A stretch of DNA of 42,615 bases from Streptomyces roseus (GCF_001044425.1 NZ_LFML01000156.1:1-42615); one strand, 5' to 3'; shown: positions 31,875 through 39,491, counted from the first letter of the stretch. The notes: generated from the sequence alone by a model not told the origin. Made by a program: numbers and translations.

Positions 31875-32521
31875 GCGCAGCCCGACCGACCAAGACGGTC
31901 GTGGTCTTCGACTACGGCTTCGGAAACGTACGTTCCGCGGAGCGCGCGCTGGCGCGGGTCGGCGCGGACGTGGAGATCACTCGCGACTACGACAAGGCCA
32001 TGGACGCCGACGGGCTGCTCGTCCCAGGTGTCGGGGCCTTCTCCGCCTGCATGCAGGGACTCAAGGAGGCCCGCGGCGACTGGATCATCGGCCGCCGGCT
32101 CTCCGGCGGGCGGCCCGTCATGGGCATCTGCGTGGGCATGCAGATCCTCTTCGAGCGCGGCATCGAGCACGGCGTGGAGACGGAGGGCCTCGACGAGTGG
32201 CCCGGCACCGTCGAGCCGCTGCGCGCCCCGGTCGTGCCCCACATGGGCTGGAACACCGTGGACGCCCCGGCCGACAGCCAGGCCTTCAAGGGCCTGGACG
32301 CCGGCTCCAGGTTCTACTTCGTGCACTCGTACGCGGTCCGCAGCTGGGAGCTGGAGGTCACCAACCCGGCCATCCGCGCCCCCCGGGTCACCTGGGCCAC
32401 GCACGGCGAACCCTTCGTCGCGGCGGTGGAGAACCGGGCCCTGTGGGCCACCCAGTTCCACCCCGAGAAGTCCGGCGACGCCGGAGCCCAGCTCCTCACC
32501 AACTGGATCGAGACCCTCTGA
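31871..32521 (+). CDS. hisH: Imidazole glycerol phosphate synthase, glutaminase subunit
   Basis: 216 aa. A class I glutamine amidotransferase supplying ammonia to HisF. The catalytic triad is visible: Cys87 in GICVGMQ, and His197 and Glu199 in TQFHPEKSG. FDYGFGNVRS at the N-terminus and HMGWNTV are HisH-specific. It is coupled to the small membrane-protein gene by ATGA and to priA by a one-base TGATG overlap. HisF is encoded two genes downstream. Confidence 0.97.
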   Translation: MSAARPTKTVVVFDYGFGNVRSAERALARVGADVEITRDYDKAMDADGLLVPGVGAFSACMQGLKEARGDWIIGRRLSGGRPVMGICVGMQILFERGIEHGVETEGLDEWPGTVEPLRAPVVPHMGWNTVDAPADSQAFKGLDAGSRFYFVHSYAVRSWELEVTNPAIRAPRVTWATHGEPFVAAVENRALWATQFHPEKSGDAGAQLLTNWIETL

Positions 32522-33252
32522 TGACCGCCAGCAAGCTGGAACTGCTGCCCGCCGTCGACGTCCGCGACGGCCAGGCCGTCCGCCTCGTGCACGGGGTGTC
32601 CGGCAGCGAGACCTCGTACGGGTCGCCGCTCCAGGCCGCCCTCGCCTGGCAGGCGTCCGGCGCCGAGTGGCTCCACCTCGTCGACCTCGACGCCGCCTTC
32701 GGCACCGGTGACAACCGCGCCCTCGTCGCCGAGATCACCGGCGCCATGGACATCAAGGTCGAGCTGTCGGGCGGCATCCGCGACGACGCCTCGCTCGCCG
32801 CGGCCCTCGCCACCGGCTGCACCCGCGTCAACCTCGGCACCGCCGCCCTGGAGACCCCCGAGTGGGCCGCCAAGGCCATCGCCGAGCACGGGGACAGGAT
32901 CGCGGTCGGGCTCGACGTGCGCGGCACGACACTCAAGGGCCGCGGCTGGACCAGCGAGGGCGGGGACCTCTACGAGACCCTCGCGCGCCTGGACTCCGAG
33001 GGCTGCGCCCGCTACGTCGTCACCGACATCGGCAAGGACGGCACGCTGACCGGCCCCAACCTGGAGCTGCTGAAGAACGTCTGCGCCGCCACCGACAGGC
33101 CGGTCGTGGCCTCCGGCGGCATCTCCTCGCTGGACGACCTGCGGGCGCTGGCCGCCCTGGTGCCGGCGGGCGTCGAGGGCGCGATCGTCGGCAAGGCCCT
33201 GTACGCGAAGGCCTTCACCCTGGAAGAAGCCCTGAAGGTGGTCTCCGCATGA
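32521..33252 (+). CDS. priA: PriA: bifunctional HisA/TrpF isomerase
   Basis: 243 aa, a (beta-alpha)8 barrel. In Streptomyces and Mycobacterium this enzyme isomerises both ProFAR (histidine, HisA step) and phosphoribosyl-anthranilate (tryptophan, TrpF step). The N-terminal general acid/base is Asp13 in LLPAVDV, and the phosphate-binding loops VELSGGIRDD and VVASGGISSLDDL are present, with TDIGKDGTLTGPN in the second half. No separate trpF lies in the trp cluster downstream, consistent with dual use. The ATG shares its A with the hisH stop. Confidence 0.95.
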   Translation: MTASKLELLPAVDVRDGQAVRLVHGVSGSETSYGSPLQAALAWQASGAEWLHLVDLDAAFGTGDNRALVAEITGAMDIKVELSGGIRDDASLAAALATGCTRVNLGTAALETPEWAAKAIAEHGDRIAVGLDVRGTTLKGRGWTSEGGDLYETLARLDSEGCARYVVTDIGKDGTLTGPNLELLKNVCAATDRPVVASGGISSLDDLRALAALVPAGVEGAIVGKALYAKAFTLEEALKVVSA

Positions 33253-33647
33253 ACTCCGACCTGCCGCGCCGCATCTCTTCCGGCGGCCCCTACGAGGACG
33301 TGATCGGCTACTCCCGCGCCGTGCAGCTCCCGCACGGTCTCGTGCTCGTCTCCGGCTGCACCGCCGGCGACGCGGGCGGTCCGTACGACCAGACCGTCGC
33401 CGCGTTCGGCGTCGCGTTCAAGGCCCTCGCCCAGGTCGGACTCGGGCCCGAGGACGTGGTGCGCACCCGCATGTACCTCACCCACGCCCGCGACGTGGAC
33501 GAGGTGGGCCGCGCCCACAAGATCCTCTTCGACGCCGTCCGGCCCGCCGCGACGATGCTGATCGTCTCCGGCTTCGTCGACCCGTCGATGGTCGTCGAGG
33601 TCGAGGTCGAGGCGTACGGCCCGGTACGGGAGGAGGAGTCCGCATGA
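33249..33647 (+). CDS. Rid (YjgF/YER057c/UK114) family protein in the his operon
   Basis: 132 aa. A Rid-fold protein; archetypal RidA hydrolyses reactive enamine/imine intermediates to protect PLP enzymes. Family segments are VSGCTAGDA, AFKALAQVGLGPEDVVRTRMYLT and VVEVEVEAYGPV. By eye the arginine that RidA uses for catalysis (in its ARLP motif) is replaced here by the SGFVDP stretch, so it may be a divergent Rid subgroup without that activity. Four-base ATGA overlaps on both sides lock it between priA and hisF. Confidence 0.9.
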   Translation: MNSDLPRRISSGGPYEDVIGYSRAVQLPHGLVLVSGCTAGDAGGPYDQTVAAFGVAFKALAQVGLGPEDVVRTRMYLTHARDVDEVGRAHKILFDAVRPAATMLIVSGFVDPSMVVEVEVEAYGPVREEESA

Positions 33648-34399
33648 CCCTCGCCGTACGCGTGATCCCCTGCCTCGACGTGGACAACGGCCGCGTCGTC
33701 AAGGGAGTCAACTTCCAGAACCTGCGGGACGCCGGCGACCCGGTGGAGATGGCCAAGCTGTACGACGCCGAGGGCGCCGACGAGCTGACCTTCCTCGACA
33801 TCACCGCGTCCTCCGGGAACCGCGAGACCACGTACGACGTGGTGCGCCGGACCGCCGAGCAGGTCTTCATCCCGCTGACCGTGGGCGGCGGCGTCCGCAC
33901 CGCGCAGGACGTGGACAAGCTGCTGCGGGCCGGCGCCGACAAGGTCGGCGTGAACACCGCGGCCATCGCCCGGCCCGAGCTGATCCGGGAGATCGCGGAG
34001 CGGTTCGGCCGCCAGGTGCTCGTCCTGTCCGTCGACGCCCGCCGCACCGCCACCGGCTCCTTCGAGGTCACCACGCACGGCGGCCGCCAGGGCACCGGCA
34101 TGGACGCCGTCGAGTGGGCGCACCGGGCGGCCGAGCTGGGCGCCGGGGAGATCCTGCTGAACTCGATGGACGCCGACGGCACCAAGGACGGGTACGACAC
34201 CGAGATGATCGCGGCGGTGCGCAGGCACGTCACGGTCCCGGTGATCGCCTCGGGCGGGGCCGGCAAGCTGGAGCACTTCGCCCCGGCGGTCGCGGCCGGC
34301 GCCGACGCGGTGCTCGCCGCCTCGGTGTTCCACTTCGGCGACCTGCGGATCGGCCAGGTCAAGGAAACGCTGCGCGAGGCGGGTCACCCGGTCCGCTGA
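33644..34399 (+). CDS. hisF: Imidazole glycerol phosphate synthase, cyclase subunit
   Basis: 251 aa barrel enzyme that uses HisH-derived ammonia to form imidazole glycerol phosphate and AICAR. Motifs: IPCLDVDNGRVVKGVNF with the first catalytic Asp, VGGGVRTAQDVDKLL, VLSVDARR with the second, LNSMDADGTKDGYD and VIASGGAGKLEHF. It overlaps the Rid-gene stop (ATGA). It is the last gene of the his operon, which ends at the hairpin immediately downstream. Confidence 0.97.
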   Translation: MTLAVRVIPCLDVDNGRVVKGVNFQNLRDAGDPVEMAKLYDAEGADELTFLDITASSGNRETTYDVVRRTAEQVFIPLTVGGGVRTAQDVDKLLRAGADKVGVNTAAIARPELIREIAERFGRQVLVLSVDARRTATGSFEVTTHGGRQGTGMDAVEWAHRAAELGAGEILLNSMDADGTKDGYDTEMIAAVRRHVTVPVIASGGAGKLEHFAPAVAAGADAVLAASVFHFGDLRIGQVKETLREAGHPVR

Positions 34400-34408
34400 C
34401 CGTCGCCG

Positions 34409-34468
34409 GCCCGCCCGGCCGGGGCGGCGCGGGGGGATCCCCCCGGTCCCCGGCCGGACGGGCGGGCG
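34409..34468. terminator. Terminator at the end of the his operon
   Basis: Nested hairpins: an inner perfect palindrome GGGGGGATCCCCCC (34431-34444), inside arms GGCCCGCCCGGCCGGGG and its near-complement (about 34409-34425 and 34448-34468) with a small bulge. It separates hisF from a convergent minus-strand gene and should act both ways. Confidence 0.7.
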
Positions 34469-34480
34469 CTCGCGGAGGTC

Positions 34481-34948
34481 CTAGCGGAAGTCGTCGAAGG
34501 AGTCGGAGTCGCCCTGCATCTCCGGCGCCTGCTCCTGCGGCATCTGCTCCCGCGGCATCTGCTCCTGCGACGCCTGCGGCTTCTCCTGCTTGTCCGTCTG
34601 CTGCTCGTCGCGCATCTGACGGAAGACCACCGCGGCGGCGTGGAAGTCGCCGGCCTTGTCACCGGGCTGCAGGGTGGCGACCGGCTCGCCCTCACACGCC
34701 GCGTCCTCGAACATCAGGGCCGTCGAGTCGGTCCTGTTCACGACTTCGAGGACCTGCGAGGAGGCGGACGGCAGCGCGTGACACTGGTCCGCGCCGACGT
34801 CCTTGACCTGGGCGTTCTTCTCGGCGTTCTGCGGGTCGACGTACACGTAGTCCAGGACCTTGCCGTCGTCGGCGAACGCCTGGGCTCCGGCGGGGAGGAC
34901 CAAGGCGAGGGCTCCGGCGAGCGCGGCGGCAGTGGTGCGAAGACGCAT
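34481..34948 (-). CDS. Secreted protein with Gln/Glu/Met/Pro repeat tail
   Basis: 155 aa. A Sec signal peptide covers about residues 1-25 (MRLRTTAAALAGALALVLPA, then AQA). The folded part has two cysteines, in DQCHALP and DAACEGE, likely disulfide-bonded. The tail from about residue 118 is a low-complexity repeat built from EQMP units (EQMPREQMPQEQAPEMQ), reflecting a 15-bp DNA repeat. No family recognised. ATG 34948 is preferred to an open 30-codon extension because it begins the signal peptide and has an AAGGAA-like site ahead. Function unknown; probably extracellular. Confidence 0.82.
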   Translation of the reverse strand: MRLRTTAAALAGALALVLPAGAQAFADDGKVLDYVYVDPQNAEKNAQVKDVGADQCHALPSASSQVLEVVNRTDSTALMFEDAACEGEPVATLQPGDKAGDFHAAAVVFRQMRDEQQTDKQEKPQASQEQMPREQMPQEQAPEMQGDSDSFDDFR

Positions 34949-35087
34949 GGGGTTTCCGTTCCTTCCACGGTGACGACACCGAACCGGTCGGCATCCGTGA
35001 CGGAGCGTAGGGAGGGGCGGAGCGCGGAAACCTTTCACCCCGGGGCGCCATGCCCGTTTTCACCGGCCCGGCGGTACCGGGGCCACC

Positions 35088-35117
35088 GGGGCTCCGCGGC
35101 GCCCGCCCCGGAGCCCC
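35088..35117. terminator. Terminator hairpin after the TIGR03085-like gene
   Basis: GGGGCTCCG (35088-35096) and its exact complement (35109-35117) flank a 12-base loop, seven bases past the stop of the minus-strand gene. Confidence 0.65.
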
Positions 35118-35123
35118 CGCGCC

Positions 35124-35756
35124 TCAGATGCCGAGCTTCGCCGTCGTCAGCCGGGCGACGGCCTCCTTCGGCCCGTCCAGTTCTACCGCGGCCGCGTCCT
35201 GGCGGCCGAAGCAGAAGAGGGTCAGCTCCCCCGGCTCGCCGGTGACCGTCACCACCGGGGTGCCCTTGTGCGCCACCGCCGTCTGGCCGTCGGGGCGGCG
35301 CAGCACCAGGCCCACCGGGGAGCGCCGGCCGGTGAGGCGGGCCAGCTTCTCCAGGCGGGACCACAGGGCGTCCGAGAACACCGGGTCCAGCGTGCGCGGC
35401 GACCAGTCCGGCTGGGCGCGCCGGACGTCCTCGGCGTGGACGTAGAACTCCACCGCGTTGGCCGCCTCGTCGATCTGCTTCAGCGAGTACAGGGACATCT
35501 TCGGCGGCCCGGTCCGGATCAGCTGGATCAGTTCCTCGTACGGCTTGGCCGCGTACTCGGCCATCACCTTGTCCAGCCGGTCCTTCAGGACGTTCAGCAG
35601 CAGGCCGCCCGCCGCGTCCGGGCGGCGCTCCCGGACCACCACGTGAGCCGCCAGTTCCCGGGCCCGCCAGCCGTGGCACAGCGTCGGCCCCTCCGGTCCC
35701 GCGGCCTCCAACAGGTCCGCCAGCAGCAGGCGTTCGCGCTTCGCATGGGTAGACAT
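35124..35756 (-). CDS. TIGR03085-family protein (mycothiol-dependent/DinB-like fold)
   Basis: 210 aa. The N-terminal helices (THAKRERLLLADLLEAAGPE, then TLCHGWRARELAAHVVVRER) match the metal-binding DinB/MDMPI fold used in mycothiol-dependent enzymes. His residues in LCHGW, AAHVVV and EFYVHAEDVRRA are the likely metal ligands. The overall layout matches the actinobacterial TIGR03085 family as I remember it. Enzymatic activity is unknown. ATG 35756 begins the conserved domain; the frame is open 28 codons further. It diverges from hisI across 92 bases. Confidence 0.85.
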   Translation of the reverse strand: MSTHAKRERLLLADLLEAAGPEGPTLCHGWRARELAAHVVVRERRPDAAGGLLLNVLKDRLDKVMAEYAAKPYEELIQLIRTGPPKMSLYSLKQIDEAANAVEFYVHAEDVRRAQPDWSPRTLDPVFSDALWSRLEKLARLTGRRSPVGLVLRRPDGQTAVAHKGTPVVTVTGEPGELTLFCFGRQDAAAVELDGPKEAVARLTTAKLGI

Positions 35757-35835
35757 GGGGGTCACCCTACGACCGGCGGTCCCGCTTCGCCCGCTCATCA
35801 GGCGGACGGTGATCCGTCGAGGCCCCCGGGCGCGG

Positions 35836-35849
35836 CACAATGGCCCCCA
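35836..35849 (+). promoter_or_regulatory. Putative -10 element of the hisI-trpE unit
   Basis: CACAAT at 35836-35841 lies seven bases before ATG 35849. The alternative in-frame ATG at 35840 overlaps the hexamer, which favours 35849 and a leaderless transcript. Confidence 0.4.
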
Positions 35850-36232
35850 TGAGTACGTCCTCCCTCGACCCCGCCATCGCCGCCCGGCTCAAGCGCTCCG
35901 CGGACGGTCTGGTCCCGGCCATCGCCCAGCAGTACGACACCGGCGAGGTGCTCATGCTCGGCTGGATGGACGACGAGGCCCTGCACCGCACCCTGACCAC
36001 CGGCCGCTGCACGTACTGGTCCCGCAGCCGCCGGGAGTACTGGGTGAAGGGGGACACGTCCGGCCACGTCCAGCACGTGAAGTCCGTGGCCCTCGACTGC
36101 GACGGCGACACCCTCCTCGTCAAGGTGGACCAGGTCGGCGCCGCCTGTCACACCGGCGACCGGACGTGCTTCGACGCCGATGTCCTTCCGCTGGCCGAGC
36201 AGGCAGGTAGGGTCCCACCCCATGGATCTTGA
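35849..36232 (+). CDS. hisI: Phosphoribosyl-AMP cyclohydrolase
   Basis: 127 aa, the monofunctional HisI that opens the adenine ring of PR-AMP (third histidine step). The core LMLGWMDDEAL, GRCTYWSRSRREYWVKGDTS and VALDCDGDTLLVKV is clear. The zinc/magnesium site residues are in ALDCDGD and the ACHTGDRTCF cysteines. It has no fused PR-ATP pyrophosphohydrolase (HisE) domain. It lies away from the rest of the his operon, and its 3' end overlaps trpE by 11 bases, so histidine and tryptophan genes share a transcript here. Confidence 0.96.
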   Translation: MSTSSLDPAIAARLKRSADGLVPAIAQQYDTGEVLMLGWMDDEALHRTLTTGRCTYWSRSRREYWVKGDTSGHVQHVKSVALDCDGDTLLVKVDQVGAACHTGDRTCFDADVLPLAEQAGRVPPHGS

Positions 36233-37712
36233 GACGTTCCGCAAGCTCGCGGCGGACCGCCGCGTCATCCCCGTGAGCCGCAAGCTCCTGGCCGACGGTG
36301 ACACCCCCGTCGGGCTCTACCGCAAGCTGGCCGCCGAACGCCCGGGCACCTTCCTCCTGGAGTCCGCGGAGAACGGCCGCTCCTGGTCCCGCTACTCCTT
36401 CGTCGGCGTGCGCAGCGCCTCCACGCTGACCGTCCGCGACGGCCGCGCGCACTGGATCGGGACCCCGCCGGTCGGCGTCCCCACCGACGGCGACCCGCTC
36501 GAAGCCCTGCGCGCCACCGTCCAGGCCCTGCACACGCCCCGCGACCTCGCCGCCGGGATGCCGCCCTTCACCGGTGGCATGGTCGGCTACCTCGGCTACG
36601 ACATCGTGCGCCGCCTGGAGCGCATCGGCGAGCACACCACCGACGACCTGCGGCTTCCCGAGCTGACCATGCTCCTCACCTCCGACCTGGCGGTCATGGA
36701 CCACTGGGACGGCACGGTCCAGCTCATCGCCAACGCCATCAACCACAACGACCTCGACACCGGCGTGGACGAGGCGTACGCGGACGCCGTGGCCCGGCTC
36801 GACGCGATGGAGGCCGACCTCGCGCGGCCCGCCCCGTACACGCCCACCCCGCTGCCCGCCTCCGAGCTCCCACAGTTCTCGGCGCTGTGGGGCGGCGAGA
36901 AGTACCAGGAGGCCGTCGAGGACGTCAAGGAGCGGATCCGGGCCGGCGAGGCCTTCCAGGTGGTGCCCTCGCAGCGGTTCGAGACCCCCTGCGCCGCCTC
37001 CGCGCTGGACGTCTACCGGGTGCTGCGGGCCACCAACCCGTCCCCGTACATGTACCTGTTCCGCTTCGAGAACGGCTTCGACGTCGTCGGCTCCAGCCCG
37101 GAGGCCCTGGTCAAGGTCGAGGACGGGCGGGCCATGGTCCACCCGATCGCCGGCACCCGCCACCGCGGGGCCACCCCGCAGGAGGACCACGAGCTAGCCG
37201 AGGAGCTGCTGGCCGACCCCAAGGAGCGCGCCGAGCACCTGATGCTCGTAGACCTGGGCCGCAACGACCTGGGCCGGGTCTGCGAGCCGGGATCGGTCGA
37301 GGTCGTCGACTTCATGTCGATCGAGCGGTACTCGCACGTCATGCACATCGTCTCGACCGTCACCGGGCGGGTCGCCGAGGGCCGCACCGCCTTCGACGTG
37401 CTGACCGCCTGCTTCCCGGCCGGCACCCTCTCGGGCGCGCCCAAGCCGCGCGCCATGCAGATCATCGAGGAGCTGGAACCCACCCGGCGCGGCCTGTACG
37501 GCGGCTGCGTCGGCTACCTCGACTTCGCCGGGGACTCCGACACGGCCATCGCCATCCGCACGGCGCTGCTGCGCGACGGCACGGCGTACGTGCAGGCGGG
37601 CGCGGGGGTCGTCGCGGATTCGGTGCCCGAGCTGGAGGACCTGGAGTGCCGCAACAAGGCGGCCGCCGTGCTGCGCGCGGTGGGAGCGGCGAACCGGCTG
37701 AACGGCGCGTGA
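36222..37712 (+). CDS. trpE: Anthranilate synthase component I
   Basis: 496 aa. It converts chorismate and ammonia (from TrpG, not in the window) to anthranilate. The N-terminal domain contains FLLESAENG near residue 45, the region that binds feedback tryptophan in TrpE. The chorismate-binding domain has AGEAFQVVPSQRF, PSPYMYLF, HPIAGTRHRGATP, LMLVDLGRNDLGRVC and TLSGAPKPRAMQIIEE. The ATG lies within the end of hisI; AGGTAGGG upstream (inside hisI) is the likely ribosome site. I see no leader peptide with Trp codons ahead, unlike the attenuated trpE known from some streptomycetes. Confidence 0.97.
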   Translation: MDLETFRKLAADRRVIPVSRKLLADGDTPVGLYRKLAAERPGTFLLESAENGRSWSRYSFVGVRSASTLTVRDGRAHWIGTPPVGVPTDGDPLEALRATVQALHTPRDLAAGMPPFTGGMVGYLGYDIVRRLERIGEHTTDDLRLPELTMLLTSDLAVMDHWDGTVQLIANAINHNDLDTGVDEAYADAVARLDAMEADLARPAPYTPTPLPASELPQFSALWGGEKYQEAVEDVKERIRAGEAFQVVPSQRFETPCAASALDVYRVLRATNPSPYMYLFRFENGFDVVGSSPEALVKVEDGRAMVHPIAGTRHRGATPQEDHELAEELLADPKERAEHLMLVDLGRNDLGRVCEPGSVEVVDFMSIERYSHVMHIVSTVTGRVAEGRTAFDVLTACFPAGTLSGAPKPRAMQIIEELEPTRRGLYGGCVGYLDFAGDSDTAIAIRTALLRDGTAYVQAGAGVVADSVPELEDLECRNKAAAVLRAVGAANRLNGA

Positions 37713-37722
37713 CGCGGTAGGG

Positions 37723-37736
37723 GATAGTGGGGTACG
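37723..37736 (+). promoter_or_regulatory. Putative -10 element ahead of the Trp-associated membrane gene
   Basis: GATAGT at 37723-37728 lies seven bases before GTG 37736. It would allow expression independent of trpE. Confidence 0.35.
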
Positions 37737-38383
37737 TGAGTGCCGTACCCCCACCCCGAAACGACGCCGACGCCCCCGACGCCCCGCAGGCCCCCGACGG
37801 CCGCGGCGGCCGCCGCAGCGTGGCCGTCGCCCTGCTGCTCGGCGCGCTCGGCGCCAGCGTCGTCCTGCTCGCCTCCGGCCGCGTCTGGGCCCGGGGCACC
37901 GCCGCCGTGGGGGGCGGCTCGCTGCCGCTGACCGCGGACGGGCGCGCCGTCACCGGGCTGCCGGCCGCCCTGGCCATCGTGGGCCTCGCGGCCCTGGTGG
38001 CCGTGTTCGCCGTACGCGGCAGGAGCCGGCTCCTGGTCTCCGCGCTGCTCGCGCTGAGCGGCCTGGGCGCGGCGCTGGCCGCCGTACTGGCCGCGGACGA
38101 CCGGCAGGCGCTGGACGCGCAGGCCGCCCGTACGACGGCGGACACCGCGGCGCAGGTGGGGGCGCTGACCCACACGGCCTGGCCGTATGTCACGGCCGCC
38201 GGCGGGGCGCTGATCCTGCTCGCGGGACTGCTGGCCCTGCGGTTCGCAAGCCGCTGGCCCGCGATGGGCGGCCGCTACGAGCGGGACGGCAGCCCCCGGC
38301 CCCGCAAGGCGGCCGTGGTGGACCCGGACCGGCCCGAGGACCTGTGGAAGGCCCTGGACCGCGGTGAGGACCCCACCCGCTGA
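37736..38383 (+). CDS. Tryptophan-biosynthesis-associated membrane protein (TIGR02234)
   Basis: 215 aa. Four hydrophobic segments near residues 30-50, 75-95, 100-122 and 145-167, with a basic/acidic cytoplasmic tail ending PDRPEDLWKALDRGEDPTR. This tail and the position directly after trpE identify the Trp_oprn_chp (TIGR02234) family, found beside actinobacterial trp genes but of unknown role. An earlier in-frame GTG at 37727 exists; GTG 37736 is preferred because of the -10-like hexamer ahead. A role in tryptophan or indole movement is only a guess. Confidence 0.88.
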   Translation: MSAVPPPRNDADAPDAPQAPDGRGGRRSVAVALLLGALGASVVLLASGRVWARGTAAVGGGSLPLTADGRAVTGLPAALAIVGLAALVAVFAVRGRSRLLVSALLALSGLGAALAAVLAADDRQALDAQAARTTADTAAQVGALTHTAWPYVTAAGGALILLAGLLALRFASRWPAMGGRYERDGSPRPRKAAVVDPDRPEDLWKALDRGEDPTR

Positions 38384-38498
38384 CCACGCATGCCGCCCGG
38401 TGCGGGACAATGAGCACCGAGCAATCGACGCAAGCAGTGCTCTCCGAACACCCTGCGTCTTCTGAACCCCCTGCGACAGAGCAAACGAGGAGCAACTC

Positions 38499-38750
38499 AT
38501 GGCGGGCACTAGCCACGGACACACCCCGGCCGCCTGGACCGGTGTCATCATCGCCTTCATCGGTTTCTGCATCTCCGGCGCCTTCATGGTGCTCGCCAAC
38601 CCGCTCGGGTTCTGGGCCGGTCTCGTCGTCGTCGCGCTCGGCGGTGTGGTCGGTCTGGCGATGAAGGCTGCGGGCATGGGCATGCCGAAGGCCGCCCACG
38701 AGGACCTGGCCGTCGTCATCGCCTCCAACAAGGCCGCCGCCAAGGTCTGA
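38499..38750 (+). CDS. HGxxPAAW-motif small membrane protein
   Basis: 83 aa. It carries the family-defining HGHTPAAW at residues 6-13 and two membrane helices (about 14-34 and 38-56). A short cytoplasmic C-terminus ends EDLAVVIASNKAAAKV. A clear GAGGAG ribosome site lies upstream, and a GACAAT element at 38408-38413 suggests its own promoter. Function unknown; conserved in the actinobacterial trp locus. It is followed by a good intrinsic terminator. Confidence 0.9.
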   Translation: MAGTSHGHTPAAWTGVIIAFIGFCISGAFMVLANPLGFWAGLVVVALGGVVGLAMKAAGMGMPKAAHEDLAVVIASNKAAAKV

Positions 38751-38764
38751 CCGGTGCACACCCG

Positions 38765-38794
38765 AAAGGCGCGGCCCCGTTGGGCTGCGCCTTT
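38765..38794 (+). terminator. Intrinsic terminator with T-tract
   Basis: AAAGGCGCGGCCC (38765-38777) pairs with GGGCTGCGCCTTT (38782-38794) with one mismatch, followed by another T. It is the most classical terminator in the window. Confidence 0.8.
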
Positions 38795-38819
38795 TGTCAT
38801 GAGCGGAGACAATCAGCGC

Positions 38820-39356
38820 GTGGACGCCCCTCACAGCCCCTCCGCCGTGCCGCCCGTGGCTCCCGTGCCGCCGGAGCCCGCGCCGGCGCCTGCGCCCGCT
38901 CCCGTGGCCGTGGCCGTGGCCGTGGCTGCGCCCGCGGCCGCCCCCGTACCCGGCCAGAGCCGCCTGCGGCGCCTGGCCCGGCCGGGGCTGACGCTGGCCG
39001 CGGCGGGGCTGGCGTTTGCGTACGTGGGCACCGTGGATCCCAATGAACCCGGCCACTATCCGGTCTGCCCGCTATTCCGGGTCACCGGAATCCTGTGCCC
39101 CGGATGTGGCGGTCTGCGCAGTGCGCACGCCTTCGCCCACGGCGACCTGACCACCGCTTTGGGGGCAAATGCCCTGGCCGTCGCCGGCTACTTCGCCTTC
39201 GCCGGCTTCATGATCCTGTGGCTGGTTCGCGCCTACCGCGGCGGTCCGACCCCGCGCTTCGCCCTGCGGCGGCCGTACTGGTGGGCCCTCGGAACGCTGG
39301 CCCTGGTCTTCGCGGTGGTCCGAAACCTGCCGTTCGGAGCCGCGCTGGCCCCGTGA
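38820..39356 (+). CDS. DUF2752 membrane protein
   Basis: 178 aa. The N-terminal 45 residues are a Pro/Ala/Val low-complexity tail, including a run encoded by GTGGCC hexamers. Three hydrophobic segments follow at about residues 57-75, 118-138 and 150-172. Between the first two lies GILCPGCGGLRSAHAF, the CPxCG motif that defines DUF2752. The vicinal cysteines could bind metal or act in redox, but the function is unknown. GTG 38820 is chosen because GACAAT (38808-38813) lies six bases ahead and an alternative ATG at 38799 lies right behind the upstream terminator. Confidence 0.87.
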   Translation: MDAPHSPSAVPPVAPVPPEPAPAPAPAPVAVAVAVAAPAAAPVPGQSRLRRLARPGLTLAAAGLAFAYVGTVDPNEPGHYPVCPLFRVTGILCPGCGGLRSAHAFAHGDLTTALGANALAVAGYFAFAGFMILWLVRAYRGGPTPRFALRRPYWWALGTLALVFAVVRNLPFGAALAP

Positions 39357-39465
39357 GGACCTGGAGATTCCCTTATGAATCCCGGATTCCGAATGTCCAT
39401 TCCATGGGACGCCGTCAACCGCGTGCGGAGGGCAAGGCCTCCTGCGGATACCATTTGATTGCTGA

Positions 39466-39491
39466 CCTTGCAGTTGTACGTGTCTGCAAGG
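39466..39491. promoter_or_regulatory. 8-bp inverted repeat in the trpC leader
   Basis: CCTTGCAG (39466-39473) and CTGCAAGG (39484-39491) flank a 10-base centre, 37 bases ahead of trpC. A TACCAT element (39450-39455) lies just upstream as a candidate -10. The repeat could thus be a hairpin in the 5' leader or an operator beside the promoter. No Trp-codon leader peptide accompanies it. Confidence 0.45.

Noticed and set aside
38917..38960. GTGGCC hexamer run as a regulatory repeat
   Set aside because: It is in frame within the DUF2752 gene and simply encodes Val-Ala repeats in a low-complexity tail.
39375..39458. 27-codon frame with one Trp codon ahead of trpC as an attenuator leader peptide
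   Set aside because: Only one Trp codon, no ribosome site, and the likely -10 element lies inside its 3' end.
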